Of a stretch of 47,134 nucleotides of DNA, positions 8,417 through 16,322 are shown piece by piece. Position 1 is the first letter of the stretch. The number at the start of each line of letters is the position of its first letter. A program made the position numbers and the translations under genes. Source of the DNA: Microcaldota archaeon. Its GTDB lineage: Archaea > Micrarchaeota > Micrarchaeia > Norongarragalinales > JACRGE01. The notes below the pieces were generated by a model. It saw nothing but the letters and a program-made list of their open reading frames with translations, had not been told where the DNA came from and searched no databases. The stretch lies in the NCBI GenBank assembly GCA_016212465.1, contig JACRGE010000034.1, forward strand, positions 1 through 47,134, in the 5' to 3' direction.

Positions 8417-9040
8417 TTAAACGACTTCCATTACTTTCAGCACATCGCCGCTCCGGTTGACCGCAGCCAGTTTAGAATATTTTCCGTAGCTCCACTCAAC
8501 AACCCACAGCTCCTGAACAGGAAGATCCGACACCAAGCTTTCTACAAGGGAGCATTCCTTGCAGTCTTTCGTCGCCCTAATCTTCTCTGCACTAAAGAAC
8601 AACACACTGGTTTTTACCCCCCTCGCGTTGCAGAACTGATTTTCTATCTGCTTGCTTTTGCCTGAAGCGATAATCGCCTCTTCTTCATAGAGTATAGGCT
8701 TGCCTGCAGTGCAACCCTTGGTTATGGTTTCAGAGCGAAAGCGCAGCGGCATCAACTCATAATACCTGACAAAAACCTTTGGGCAACACGCGTTCAAGGG
8801 GTCTTCAACAGTGATTTTAATATTTATCTTCCAGGCATCACTGCCGTTTCCCGAGAATCCTATTGGCGGAAGCACAGTCACGGAAGCACCAGGATAAGAA
8901 GATTGAGCGTCTTTTTTAACTAAGGCGATTGCTTCATCCATGCTCATGGTCGTTTGGCGAAACGGGGCAAAGGAATAGATTGCGAGAACTAGGAAGATAA
9001 CAATTATCAGTAATACAGCCGGTCTATCCATGCCCTTCAC
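8417..9040 (-). CDS. Membrane-anchored PepSY-like protein, end of pilus locus
   Basis: About 207 residues. An N-terminal membrane helix (PAVLLIIVIFLVLAIYSFAP) is followed by an extracytoplasmic domain with scattered cysteines (NACC, KGC, QFC, DCKEC) that could form disulfides. The early MSMDEAIALVKKDAQ and the late VEWSYGKYSKLAAVNRSGD resemble PepSY-type folds, but this is a weak impression, not a firm match. GTG 9040 is used (ATG 9031 also possible), with a TATA-like run of A/T about 28 bases upstream. It is the last gene of the minus-strand pilus locus and faces ABCE1. A role as accessory surface protein is inferred from location only. Confidence 0.7.
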   Translation of the reverse strand: MKGMDRPAVLLIIVIFLVLAIYSFAPFRQTTMSMDEAIALVKKDAQSSYPGASVTVLPPIGFSGNGSDAWKINIKITVEDPLNACCPKVFVRYYELMPLRFRSETITKGCTAGKPILYEEEAIIASGKSKQIENQFCNARGVKTSVLFFSAEKIRATKDCKECSLVESLVSDLPVQELWVVEWSYGKYSKLAAVNRSGDVLKVMEVV

Positions 9041-9135
9041 AGAAAAGCTACTCCCTTAAAGCTTAATAATTTTTCTTGATGAAGAGAACATCCCATGATC
9101 CGGCGTCATCTGGTTTTCGACACTCTCTCGAAGGC

Positions 9136-9657
9136 TCATCCACAATTGCTTAAGGTAATATCTTGCGCTGGAAATAATATTTTGAGTTGGGGAACGTTCT
9201 GTTGAAATTGGATGTTTATGTTCTGCTGGGTGAAATCCTTCTTTGCTTTTCCCGAAGGCGAAACAACGTAGACAGAGTATTGGACGTTGAAGCTACTTCC
9301 ACAATCCAGATTACTGAAAGAGGACAGTCCAGAATAGAAAACTGAAAAACCGTCTTCGCTCAGGGTGCGATTGGATTCGTCAAGATACTGTTTTATTTTC
9401 GTATTGATGGCATCTGTCGGATTGTTTGGATTACCTGCTGGACAACAGGCTTCAGCAGCAGCATCAACAACTGCGTCAACCACACTCGAGCTAAGGAAGG
9501 GTATTGCATCTTGAAGCCGGTCAGCGGTCTTCTTGGCTTCCATCTCATGAAGCTCTGCTTGAGTGTAGGCTGAGAAAGAGTATACGGAAGCAACCGCAGC
9601 CATTATAACGAAGGAAACCAAAACAGCTGTGATGATGGAGAGATAACCTTTTTTCAT
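9136..9657 (-). CDS. Pilin-like secreted protein lacking the canonical class III Gln
   Basis: About 173 residues. The start MKKGYLSIITAVLVSFVIM is a short basic leader followed by one hydrophobic helix, as in pilins, but it lacks the Gln and Glu of the Q-x-S-x-E signal. The mature part contains EACCPAGNPNNPTD and other Cys residues near the end, suggesting disulfides. ATG 9657 follows GGTGGC and overlaps the upstream stop as ATGA, so translation is coupled to the preceding pilin-like gene. It belongs to a four-gene run of similar size (10815 to 9136). Minor pseudopilin or tip subunit is the best guess. Confidence 0.75.
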   Translation of the reverse strand: MKKGYLSIITAVLVSFVIMAAVASVYSFSAYTQAELHEMEAKKTADRLQDAIPFLSSSVVDAVVDAAAEACCPAGNPNNPTDAINTKIKQYLDESNRTLSEDGFSVFYSGLSSFSNLDCGSSFNVQYSVYVVSPSGKAKKDFTQQNINIQFQQNVPQLKILFPAQDITLSNCG

Positions 9658-10040
9658 GGCGCCACCCAAGCCTCGTGTTTAGAGGAAGCAATGCTTTCCT
9701 GTTGATTCAAACACGCGTCTGTGCCATACACCAACGTAGTTCTTCCACCGCATATCAAGGAGTATTTGTAGTAGATGCTGTGGACTACCAAAGGACCGGA
9801 AAGCGGAGATGAAGTTGAAACCTGGGAGCCAGTATCATCCTTGAATTGATTACGCAATTGTTCGGTGTCTGTAACGCCACCCTGTGTTATTACGAGATAA
9901 TCCCGCGCAAGTGCCTCGAGCGCGACGTATTTCCCTACTTCTGGGGGTTTGCTTGAAAGGAGCACTGCAACAGAGAACACGGAAAAAAGTATGGCCAAAG
10001 CTAGAAGCGAATCCAGTGTGAGAAGAAATCCTTTCCTCAT
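9654..10040 (-). CDS. Pilin-like protein
   Basis: About 128 residues. The leader MRKGFLLTLDSLLALAILFS joins a basic tip to a hydrophobic helix with an acidic residue at position 10, a pilin-like pattern without the conserved Gln. The soluble part is short and includes two Cys (LICGG and DACLNQ). ATG 10040 follows a GGTGTG Shine-Dalgarno. Both ends overlap neighbours by ATGA (10037-10040 and 9654-9657), tying three pilin-like genes into one translational unit. Probably a minor pilin; the family was not otherwise recognised. Confidence 0.78.
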   Translation of the reverse strand: MRKGFLLTLDSLLALAILFSVFSVAVLLSSKPPEVGKYVALEALARDYLVITQGGVTDTEQLRNQFKDDTGSQVSTSSPLSGPLVVHSIYYKYSLICGGRTTLVYGTDACLNQQESIASSKHEAWVAP

Positions 10041-10378
10041 CCACACACCTTTACTTTTACGACATCCCATCCGCTCTGGTCTGCTTTAGCGACAAGGCGC
10101 GTGGCATAAAAAGTGTTTTTTTCACAAGAGCATTGGCTCAAGGTATCTGTTTCCTTGTATTTTATGCAGGAATGGGGCGGAGACGGTGTTGGCGCAGGCA
10201 AGCTTGAAACGATGGCTTCTGCAATGACGTCCGCTTCGTTTGAAGAAAGCTCGTTTTGGAGGTTGTGGCGCCGTTGATTGAATTCATACATGTTCAAGAC
10301 AGCCCCCAATACTATGGTGAAGACAGCAACTGAAATAAGGAAATCCATGCTGAATATCTGCGCCCTCTTTTTTCCCAT
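10037..10378 (-). CDS. Pilin-like protein
   Basis: About 113 residues. MGKKRAQIFSMDFLISVAVF shows a basic leader, a possible cleavage site before Gln, an acidic residue (Asp) where class III pilins have Glu, and a long hydrophobic helix. The tail carries a Pro-rich stretch (LPAPTPSPPHSC) and a CSCEKN cysteine cluster. ATG 10378 is chosen because GGTGTTGGA precedes it; a longer frame extends upstream into the previous gene but has no ribosome-binding bases. Ends by ATGA overlap with the next gene. Confidence 0.8.
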   Translation of the reverse strand: MGKKRAQIFSMDFLISVAVFTIVLGAVLNMYEFNQRRHNLQNELSSNEADVIAEAIVSSLPAPTPSPPHSCIKYKETDTLSQCSCEKNTFYATRLVAKADQSGWDVVKVKVCG

Positions 10379-10392
10379 TCCAACACCATTTA

Positions 10393-10815
10393 TCAACACG
10401 AGCCCATGCTGAACTTGACTGTTCCAACTTTTTTTATGCATACCTCTCCTGCGTCGTTGACGCGCTGGTCAAGGCAGCCAGAGAAAACATCTGCATCCAA
10501 GTTGCATGCCGCAGACCCGTCAGCTGAAACATCGTAAACCAATGAATTAATTTTCACTTTGTTGCCCTCTGTTTTTATGGAGTATACAACTGGCCTGTTT
10601 TCGTGGATGATGCAAGGAAGCCTGTATGTCACTTCAGTTTCGGAGACGCATACTCTGTTCGCGAGGAGAACGAGCCCGTTTGCCAGCAGCTTCTCTTGGT
10701 TGTAGAGCGAGGAAGAGGATTTGGTTAACAGGTTGAGGTAATTAGCCAGCCAAAGCATGAGCAACAGTAGGACTGAGAAAACAAAAAACAATTCAAGGGA
10801 AGCTTGAGCGCGCAC
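10393..10815 (-). CDS. Class III signal peptide pilin
   Basis: About 140 residues. VRAQASLELFFVFSVLLLLM is a canonical class III signal: basic residue, cleavage expected before Gln, S-x-E, then the helix. The soluble domain is rich in Val/Asp with several Cys (RVCVSE, PCII, ACNLDADVFSGC, EVCIKK, MGSC). GTG 10815 is used because AGGTG precedes it by five bases; GTG 10821 overlaps that site. A TATA-like TTTAATAA lies about 45 bases upstream, so this gene probably heads the small operon running to 9136 or 8417. Confidence 0.85.
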   Translation of the reverse strand: MRAQASLELFFVFSVLLLLMLWLANYLNLLTKSSSSLYNQEKLLANGLVLLANRVCVSETEVTYRLPCIIHENRPVVYSIKTEGNKVKINSLVYDVSADGSAACNLDADVFSGCLDQRVNDAGEVCIKKVGTVKFSMGSC

Positions 10816-10913
10816 ATCCACACCTGTAATGAAGTGAAGGAATTATGAGCTGGCTGTTATTAAACTTTTATCGTCCTTGGTGCATTGCGTATAAACATGT
10901 AGATAGCATTTCG

Positions 10914-12101
10914 CTAGCTTAGAACTCCCTGGATAAAATAATTCAGGCCAGAGAAATAGAGTAAGGACGGAACGATGAGCGCGCCCATGGAATAGCTGCG
11001 TTTGAGCTTCAGCAGCGGAGGCAATAGCCCCAAGGGAGTTGCAAACGCCATTATGAATAAGCCAGCGAATCCACTGGTAAAGAAAACTGCTGCGGAGAGA
11101 ACCAAGAGAAAAAACAGGTTCAGCTTAAGGAAGTTGAAGGAGTAGAGAAAACCCACGAGCCGCCTGTACGTGAGGAGAAGCAATGCGAGGGAGAGAAAGA
11201 AGGAAACCGCTGTCGCTATCACGATTAACAAAAGCGCTGGGGAAGAATGGAGCATGTCTTTGAGGACAACAGCTGCTCCAGTCCTTGCCTTGCCGATGGT
11301 GAAGACGGCAACAAAGTCAAAGAAGAGCTTGGACGCGACAAGCGATGAATTCAGCACAAGAAAAGACTCGGGGCTGCATTCAAGGAAGATGAAGACCAAC
11401 GCGCTCAAGAGAGCTGGGTTGATTGCAGGAAATAAAACTGAGAGCGAGCCCAGTACGCAACCTGTAAAAACGAGTTTCTTGCTTACCCCTGGCCAAGGGG
11501 CCTCCTCTTGCTTCGGAAACTCGCTTCTTCCCTGGAGGGAAAGCAGGATGGAGGAGACACCGAACAATCCTGTGAGGAGGGGAAACAGCGCATCCGAGGA
11601 GAAAGAGAATGAAAAGAATCCGAACAAGCCCGATAAAAGAAATATTGAAGCAGACAACAGGATGTTTCCCAGAGTTTTCTCGGAAAGGAAGAACGCAATC
11701 AGCAAGAGCAGGAGCACTGGGAGAAGAAGTGGCTTCAGGGAAGTGAACAAAGGCGGCAACAGAATCAGCACGAACGGAAAGAGGATGAAAGACAGGAGAA
11801 GAGAGTGGAAGAACGAGGACAGGACGAGGTTCAGCGCCAAAAATCCTTTTCCTTCCAGCACGAGTTTGTGCGCTGGGAGTACAGTAACCCCCTGGTCGGC
11901 TGATGGAATGCAGAAGAATACAACTGGAATACTCTCAAAGACGAGGTGTGAGAAAGCAACGCCTGCTGCGAATAAACCAAGCGCAAGGGAATCACTGAAA
12001 AAGCCTTTCGCCAGCTCCATCAAGAGGTTCGTGTGAATGAACGGGAAAATCCCTAGGATACCGACGAGGATTCCTATGAAAACAAACAACAAGGGATTCA
12101 T
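10914..12101 (-). CDS. DUF112/TctA-like polytopic membrane protein
   Basis: About 395 residues with roughly ten membrane helices and very few charged residues. The N-terminal GILGIFPFIHTNLLMELAKG and the later SADQGVTVLPAHKLVLEGKG correspond to conserved loops of the archaeal DUF112 family, related to the large TctA permease subunit of tripartite tricarboxylate transporters. No TctB or TctC partner is present here, so carboxylate transport should not be assumed. It overlaps the OB-fold membrane protein by ATGA, and both lie inside the pilus locus. Substrate unknown; a role in export or envelope assembly is possible but unproven. Confidence 0.85.
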   Translation of the reverse strand: MNPLLFVFIGILVGILGIFPFIHTNLLMELAKGFFSDSLALGLFAAGVAFSHLVFESIPVVFFCIPSADQGVTVLPAHKLVLEGKGFLALNLVLSSFFHSLLLSFILFPFVLILLPPLFTSLKPLLLPVLLLLLIAFFLSEKTLGNILLSASIFLLSGLFGFFSFSFSSDALFPLLTGLFGVSSILLSLQGRSEFPKQEEAPWPGVSKKLVFTGCVLGSLSVLFPAINPALLSALVFIFLECSPESFLVLNSSLVASKLFFDFVAVFTIGKARTGAAVVLKDMLHSSPALLLIVIATAVSFFLSLALLLLTYRRLVGFLYSFNFLKLNLFFLLVLSAAVFFTSGFAGLFIMAFATPLGLLPPLLKLKRSYSMGALIVPSLLYFSGLNYFIQGVLS

Positions 12102-12496
12102 TTCAAGACATTCACCGAATCAATATCCAAAGGAACTAACTCCAACTCTCCCCCGTATTCTTTTAAAACTCCTTTCACCTCCACCAACCCCCCGTTCTTT
12201 ATTCCAGCTGGGTTAATGGAACCCTCTCGCATTCTCTTGGCAAGCGATGAAAAGATTGCTACCTGAACGCAACGAGGATATTCGCATAGCTTGAAGAACG
12301 TGTTTCCGTTCTTTGAGTAAATCCCTGAAACCCTTCCCTTCACCAACAGCATTCTCCCTATATCCTCTTCGCTGATTTCATTCAACTTTTTTTCAGTCGG
12401 GCCACTTGATTTAAGGAAGACAACGAGCAATAGAATTCCGACAAACGCTAGGCCCAGCGATAGGTAGACATAATGCCTTTCACTCAAACACTCCAC
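12098..12496 (-). CDS. Membrane-anchored OB-fold protein
   Basis: About 132 residues. One membrane helix (YLSLGLAFVGILLLVVFLKS, about residues 11-30) is followed by a domain that reads like an OB-fold of the nucleic-acid-binding type: GRMLLVKGRVSGIYSKNGNT, FFKLCEY, VQVAIFSS, GLVEVKGVLKEYGGELEL. OB domains bind nucleic acid or oligosaccharide; facing outside, the latter or a structural role is more likely, but orientation is not known. GTG 12496 starts one base after the upstream membrane gene ends, and its stop overlaps the DUF112 start as ATGA. Confidence 0.8.
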   Translation of the reverse strand: MECLSERHYVYLSLGLAFVGILLLVVFLKSSGPTEKKLNEISEEDIGRMLLVKGRVSGIYSKNGNTFFKLCEYPRCVQVAIFSSLAKRMREGSINPAGIKNGGLVEVKGVLKEYGGELELVPLDIDSVNVLK

Positions 12497-12497
12497 C

Positions 12498-13010
12498 TCA
12501 CTCGACTCTGCAGAGCCTTGCTTCAGAGAATAAGTTCTTCTTCAACAAGATTTTAACACTTTCGCCTGGCGAAACCCTGCGGGATGGAACAGCGTAAACG
12601 CCTTTGAAGTTGTGGGAAATGCTTTCCTCCATTTCAACTACTGCATAACCATTGGAATAGCCGATTGCCTTCCCGAATGCATGCGACGGCACGACCAGTT
12701 TCCTGAGGACGATGAACAACGCTAGAAAAAACACGATGAAGAAAATTGATAAAGCAGGTAGAAGAAATGGATTCAAGATAAAGGCGTTGAAATAAATTTT
12801 GAACAACAGGAAGAGGATGGATACCGCTGAGAAAACGAAGACGAAGAAAAACGCGGCCTTCCTCTCATACTGTTTTAGCTTGAAGGCGATCCAGATGCAA
12901 GCAGATGAAATAATTAGCACAGCTATAAATGAAAAGACGATGTTGTAGAATGAAAGAAGGAAGGAGAACAAGAACATGAGAACCAATACAAGTTGGAACC
13001 ATAGCTTCAT
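12498..13010 (-). CDS. Four-helix membrane protein with small C-terminal beta domain
   Basis: About 170 residues. Helices at roughly 5-25, 27-45, 54-72 and 83-103 are followed by a soluble C-terminal domain of about 60 residues (KAIGYSNGYAVVEME, KGVYAVPSRRVSPGESVKIL). The build resembles NfeD-type or DUF2101-type archaeal membrane proteins, where a beta-barrel hangs from a helical bundle. I do not recognise it firmly. It sits immediately before the OB-fold protein and 16 bases after a pilin, so it is part of the pilus operon by position. Confidence 0.72.
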   Translation of the reverse strand: MKLWFQLVLVLMFLFSFLLSFYNIVFSFIAVLIISSACIWIAFKLKQYERKAAFFFVFVFSAVSILFLLFKIYFNAFILNPFLLPALSIFFIVFFLALFIVLRKLVVPSHAFGKAIGYSNGYAVVEMEESISHNFKGVYAVPSRRVSPGESVKILLKKNLFSEARLCRVE

Positions 13011-13026
13011 TTCAAATCCACTTTAT

Positions 13027-13398
13027 TCAATCCAGTTGAACTGAGTAAACGTAGTTCGGTGCAGAAAACTGTTCCTTACCTTCAATATCAAGGGATGGAG
13101 AAAACGTGTCTCTTATCTTGCCCAAAATCCTTTGCCTCAACTCGTTTTTTTCTCCAATACTTAAGTCAGCAGTTGCTATCCCCGGCTTCAGAACCACGCT
13201 CTTTCCATCTATTGCATAATTCATTTCAGCGAACGAGAGGGAGTGCTCTTGAGCATATTCTAGGGCACCAACTCTTGCTGAAGAAATCGCGAGATTGAGC
13301 TCGGATTCCCTGAGGCCAGGAAGCAAAACAAAGGAAATGAATAGGACGATCAAGCCGACCACTATGATGAACTCAATCGAGCTCTGTGCCCTTTGCAT
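13027..13398 (-). CDS. Class III signal peptide pilin
   Basis: About 123 residues starting MQRAQSSIEFIIVVGLIVLF: basic leader, cleavage site before Gln, S-I-E, then hydrophobic helix. The remaining domain has no cysteine, unlike most pilins here, and includes EYAQEHSLSFAEMNYAIDGK. ATG 13398 follows a GTGGT site; a GTG 9 bases further upstream is in frame but has weaker support. It probably assembles into, or caps, the filament built by TadA/TadC after cleavage by the peptidase encoded at 13948-15036. Confidence 0.85.
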   Translation of the reverse strand: MQRAQSSIEFIIVVGLIVLFISFVLLPGLRESELNLAISSARVGALEYAQEHSLSFAEMNYAIDGKSVVLKPGIATADLSIGEKNELRQRILGKIRDTFSPSLDIEGKEQFSAPNYVYSVQLD

Positions 13399-13438
13399 CA
13401 AAACCACTTTTCATAAGTCAACCATCATTCTTGCCACA

Positions 13439-13864
13439 TCAACTGATTGTTTGGCAGGTTACCTTTATTGTCTTCAAGGGAGCATCGTTGAAAGCAGTGA
13501 AGCGAATCCATCCTGAAGAATAACAGTCTTCTTCAAATGAAACATCTGGAGACAGGAATTGGTCGCCGTACACTTTTTTCCCGGATTCCTTTTGTAAGCA
13601 ATATGATTCTCTACCATCTCTCAGAAAGCAGACCATGTCCTTTGGAACGAATACATCCTGTGTTATGCTTGTACCAGCTCCTCCAAGCTTCGCATAGTTC
13701 ACTACTCCAGAGACCGTGTCCGCACAGGATTTGGCGAGAGCCGCTGCATCCAACTGCCGGATGTACTTCATTTGCTCCAGTGCGTTAGCCAGCAGCATGC
13801 TGATCATGGCCATCACTATCGCTAGGATGAGGAAGAACTCAACTGAAAGCTGGCCTTTCTTCAT
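13439..13864 (-). CDS. Class III signal peptide pilin
   Basis: About 141 residues starting MKKGQLSVEFFLILAIVMAM, a textbook class III signal. The soluble domain has six Cys (KSCADT, MVCFL, SYCLQK, EDCYSS, VTCQT), suggesting disulfide stabilisation, and a Gly-rich GGAGTSITQD. ATG 13864 follows GGGAGGATA; a longer in-frame start at 13894 overlaps the 5' region and lacks such a site. The ending GWIRFTAFNDAPLKTIKVTC is a beta-rich pattern seen in archaeal pilin heads. Lies directly downstream of the prepilin peptidase. Confidence 0.87.
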   Translation of the reverse strand: MKKGQLSVEFFLILAIVMAMISMLLANALEQMKYIRQLDAAALAKSCADTVSGVVNYAKLGGAGTSITQDVFVPKDMVCFLRDGRESYCLQKESGKKVYGDQFLSPDVSFEEDCYSSGWIRFTAFNDAPLKTIKVTCQTIS

Positions 13865-13947
13865 CAGATTATCCTCCCATAGCACAAACTGCATTCCAAC
13901 AAATCAATTCCTGATAAATAACCAAAACAACGCCATCAACCATTTTG

Positions 13948-15036
13948 TCAGACTACCTTCCAAAACACACTCAACACAAAGCCCAGGAACAAAACCGGCG
14001 CAAAGGCAATGGTTTCCCTCACACCCAGATACTTTAATGCCCCCAGCTTTTTTAACTCTTTGATTTCCTTCCCAGAAATCCCTGCTGCATTCAATGAATC
14101 CACCACAATCTTGTTTCTCGGAAGAAAGAAACCGCGCCCCCGCACAAGGCTTCCCAGCGCTTCCGCCATAGTCCACTTCATAACCCTGCCTTTTTCTAAG
14201 TAAACGGTTTCAGCCGGCACCATTCCCTTCCTTAAATCACGGAGCGCAACCCATTTAACGAGCACTCGAGAGGAAAAAACCTTCAAGACGTTCTTTAGAA
14301 AAGCCAGTGTAATAATTGAAGCGAAAACAAGTGGAAAGACTGAAATAGTTGAATTAAAGTCCAAGAGAAGGCCGGCAAAGAAAAGCAGGAACGGAACTGG
14401 ATTTGGTTTTTTAAGAAGCGGGTTTAAGAAAAACCCTGCAACAACCAAGAAAACCAATGCAAGCAGTAAATCCAGCCGAGAGGCTAGGAGGAACAAGGGA
14501 GTTGAAAGCAAGGAATTCAGGAGAGAAGCCTCGATTAACTCAATTTTAAAAACATTCCTTCTCAGCTTAACCAATTGCTTGAAGTGAATTACTAAAAGCC
14601 CTAGTGCCAGCATGAAAGCTGAATTCAGGAAGATAGAGAGAAAAGAATAATAGTTGTAGTCTGCAAAAAGAGGGAATGCTGCGGAAAGCGCCCAAAAGAA
14701 CTTGGCGTCTCCTCCTCCCCAGACCCCTAGCTTAAAGAGAAGGTAAGAGAAAAGCAGGGAAAGCAAGAGAAACAAGATATAGGTTGCTGAAAAAATTGAT
14801 GAAAACACTGAAATAAAAATGGAGGACAAAAGCAGCAAGTAATTGAGGTTGTTAGGGATTCTTCTCTCTTTCACATCAAAATATATTGCTGCAAGCGAGA
14901 ATAGGGAAACGACGAGAAATGGAATAAACAGCTTAATGGAAGAAAGCACTGAGGAAACCATGAGAAGAAAGGGAGAAGAACTAAAAACGGTGGGGAATGG
15001 AGTGCTGAAGACAGGGCAGAAGGGGTTTAATCCCAT
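13948..15036 (-). CDS. EppA-type prepilin peptidase (A24 aspartic protease)
   Basis: Membrane aspartic protease that removes the leader before Gln in class III signals. The two catalytic aspartates are visible: D54 in YFDVKERRIPNN and D110 in WGGGDAKFFWAL (the GxGD motif). Around eight to nine helices are present, and a soluble C-terminal region of about 120 residues includes FSSRVLVKWVALRDLRKGMV. At 362 residues it is longer than FlaK (about 230) and close to EppA. ATG 15036 follows GTGGTG; ATG 14961 is an alternative. Encoded among its presumed substrates, which supports the assignment. Confidence 0.92.
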   Translation of the reverse strand: MGLNPFCPVFSTPFPTVFSSSPFLLMVSSVLSSIKLFIPFLVVSLFSLAAIYFDVKERRIPNNLNYLLLLSSIFISVFSSIFSATYILFLLLSLLFSYLLFKLGVWGGGDAKFFWALSAAFPLFADYNYYSFLSIFLNSAFMLALGLLVIHFKQLVKLRRNVFKIELIEASLLNSLLSTPLFLLASRLDLLLALVFLVVAGFFLNPLLKKPNPVPFLLFFAGLLLDFNSTISVFPLVFASIITLAFLKNVLKVFSSRVLVKWVALRDLRKGMVPAETVYLEKGRVMKWTMAEALGSLVRGRGFFLPRNKIVVDSLNAAGISGKEIKELKKLGALKYLGVRETIAFAPVLFLGFVLSVFWKVV

Positions 15037-15046
15037 TGCACCACTT

Positions 15047-15214
15047 TTACCTCAACAGCATGGCTATGGTTGCATCGCGTTCCATCGCAATATGCGCTGC
15101 TACAGTGTCAGTGAACGCCTTTACGTTGATGGCAATCGCAATCCCCACTACCACGATAAGCAATCCAAGTGCAACTAGCAGGATATACTCCGTCGCCGCC
15201 TGCCCCCGCTTCAT
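15047..15214 (-). CDS. Short class III pilin (55 residues)
   Basis: MKRGQAATEYILLVALGLLI is a class III signal. After it only about 20 residues remain (KAFTDTVAAHIAMERDATIA), so the mature protein is essentially one helix, like the small EppA-dependent pilins of methanogens. ATG 15214 follows GAGGCG, and a TATA-like TTTTAAATA lies about 50 bases upstream, giving it its own promoter. It ends 11 bases before the peptidase start. A major-pilin role is plausible because short, promoter-proximal pilins are often the main filament subunit. Confidence 0.85.
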   Translation of the reverse strand: MKRGQAATEYILLVALGLLIVVVGIAIAINVKAFTDTVAAHIAMERDATIAMLLR

Positions 15215-15327
15215 GGAACGCCTCTTCAACAGCATACAGACCCAAATAGATTAGACTGGAGGTATTTAAAACTTGGCTACATAGCTTTATTTTATGAAAG
15301 TAAAATGATAACAAAAAGGTAAGAAAG

Positions 15328-15687
15328 TTACTTACCACAACAAGTCAAGCAGAATCCACAAAACCCCGTGCCTGTCGTCGCCCACTCATAACTCGTTGAT
15401 GTCGCGGTACACAATCCGGCGGTGGTATCCCCCTTTATTCTATAGCCGTTGAGTCCCTTACAAGAAGGCACAGAAGCGTAATCGACGACACCATCGGCTT
15501 TAAAATTTCCACTAGTATCCCAGCACCCACTGCTGGACGCAAGCTGAGTATAGCAAGCTTGTTTCATAGCTTGGGCAGGTCCGGTCTGTGCAAGCGGTCC
15601 CCTCAATAGGACGACGATGATGACGACAATCAGCAAAACTCCGGCTAGAAGCAGGATGTATTCAAAAGCACCTTGACCTTTCTTCAT
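15328..15687 (-). CDS. Cysteine-rich class III pilin
   Basis: About 119 residues. MKKGQGAFEYILLLAGVLLI gives the signal and helix. The head has QACYTQLASSSGCWDTSGNF, later PSCKGL, AGLC and a striking C-terminal CGFCLTCCGK. The N-terminal half of the head resembles that of the next pilin upstream (C-x2-x-L ... SGC[WF]D ... D ... SC/SRC ... GD ... C), so the two are paralogs with different tails. ATG 15687 lies four bases after GGTGAT; ATG 15690 touches it. A TATA-like TTTTTAAA near 15765 gives a separate promoter. Confidence 0.87.
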   Translation of the reverse strand: MKKGQGAFEYILLLAGVLLIVVIIVVLLRGPLAQTGPAQAMKQACYTQLASSSGCWDTSGNFKADGVVDYASVPSCKGLNGYRIKGDTTAGLCTATSTSYEWATTGTGFCGFCLTCCGK

Positions 15688-15816
15688 CATATCACCAACC
15701 ATTTTTTCATTCAACTTTAACTAAACCAACAAAAACGACTATAGAGAGAAATGCGGGGGGCTTTAAAAAGATTTCGTTTAAATGGGGGAGAGCATTCTGT
15801 GGGTTATGTGACTAAC

Positions 15817-16311
15817 CTATGGTGTTTTGCAACAATGCGGAGTAGAAGAATCGCATAGGCCTTGAAGCTCGGAGCCGCTGGAGCAGGCACTGGCTTGGCA
15901 AACGCCGCCAATCTTTTCGCAGACTGGACCACAGCACACCTTGTCTTTCGGGTCGCAGATGCCTGCAAGAGAAAAGCCGCTGGCGCACTCGGCTCCCCCG
16001 CATACTCCGTTAATGAGTTCGCAGGGAGGTCCGCAGTAGTGGGTGGGGTCGCCCTCGAGTTTGACGCCGCAGCGGGATGCGAGCCGTTGGTTTACTGGAG
16101 TTGCATCAGGCATCCACTCACCGTGTTCGTCAAAGCAGCCGGAGCGCAAGTCAGAGTTCAGTCTTTGCCTGCAGTAAGCGTAATAATCTTGGATGGTTTT
16201 GTTCTCAGTTGGAAAGAGAATGCCTCCTCTAACGACTACGGTTACGATGACTACGATGAGTATTCCGACGCCGATGAGCAGCAGGTACTCTACGGAAGTT
16301 TGGCCCTTCAA
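15817..16311 (-). CDS. Class III pilin with two six-cysteine tandem repeats
   Basis: About 164 residues. The signal MKGQTSVEYLLLIGVGILIV is followed by a head related to that of the 15328-15687 pilin, then two 34-residue repeats beginning at C97 and C131. Cysteines fall at 97, 104, 109, 119, 126, 127 and at 131, 138, 143, 153, 160, 161, an exact 34-residue offset (spacing C-x6-C-x4-C-x9-C-x6-CC). Each could hold three disulfides. Start TTG 16311 is chosen because AGGTG lies just upstream and it restores the MKGQT leader; an in-frame TTG at 16326 overlaps the mini-pilin's stop. Likely a surface-exposed or adhesive subunit. Confidence 0.87.
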   Translation of the reverse strand: MKGQTSVEYLLLIGVGILIVVIVTVVVRGGILFPTENKTIQDYYAYCRQRLNSDLRSGCFDEHGEWMPDATPVNQRLASRCGVKLEGDPTHYCGPPCELINGVCGGAECASGFSLAGICDPKDKVCCGPVCEKIGGVCQASACSSGSELQGLCDSSTPHCCKTP

Positions 16312-16322
16312 CGAAACACCTT

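Noticed and set aside
11170-12036. Plus-strand frame of 288 codons
   Set aside because: It is antisense to a clear ten-helix membrane protein; its Lys/Arg/Asn-rich content is what the reverse of such a gene gives.
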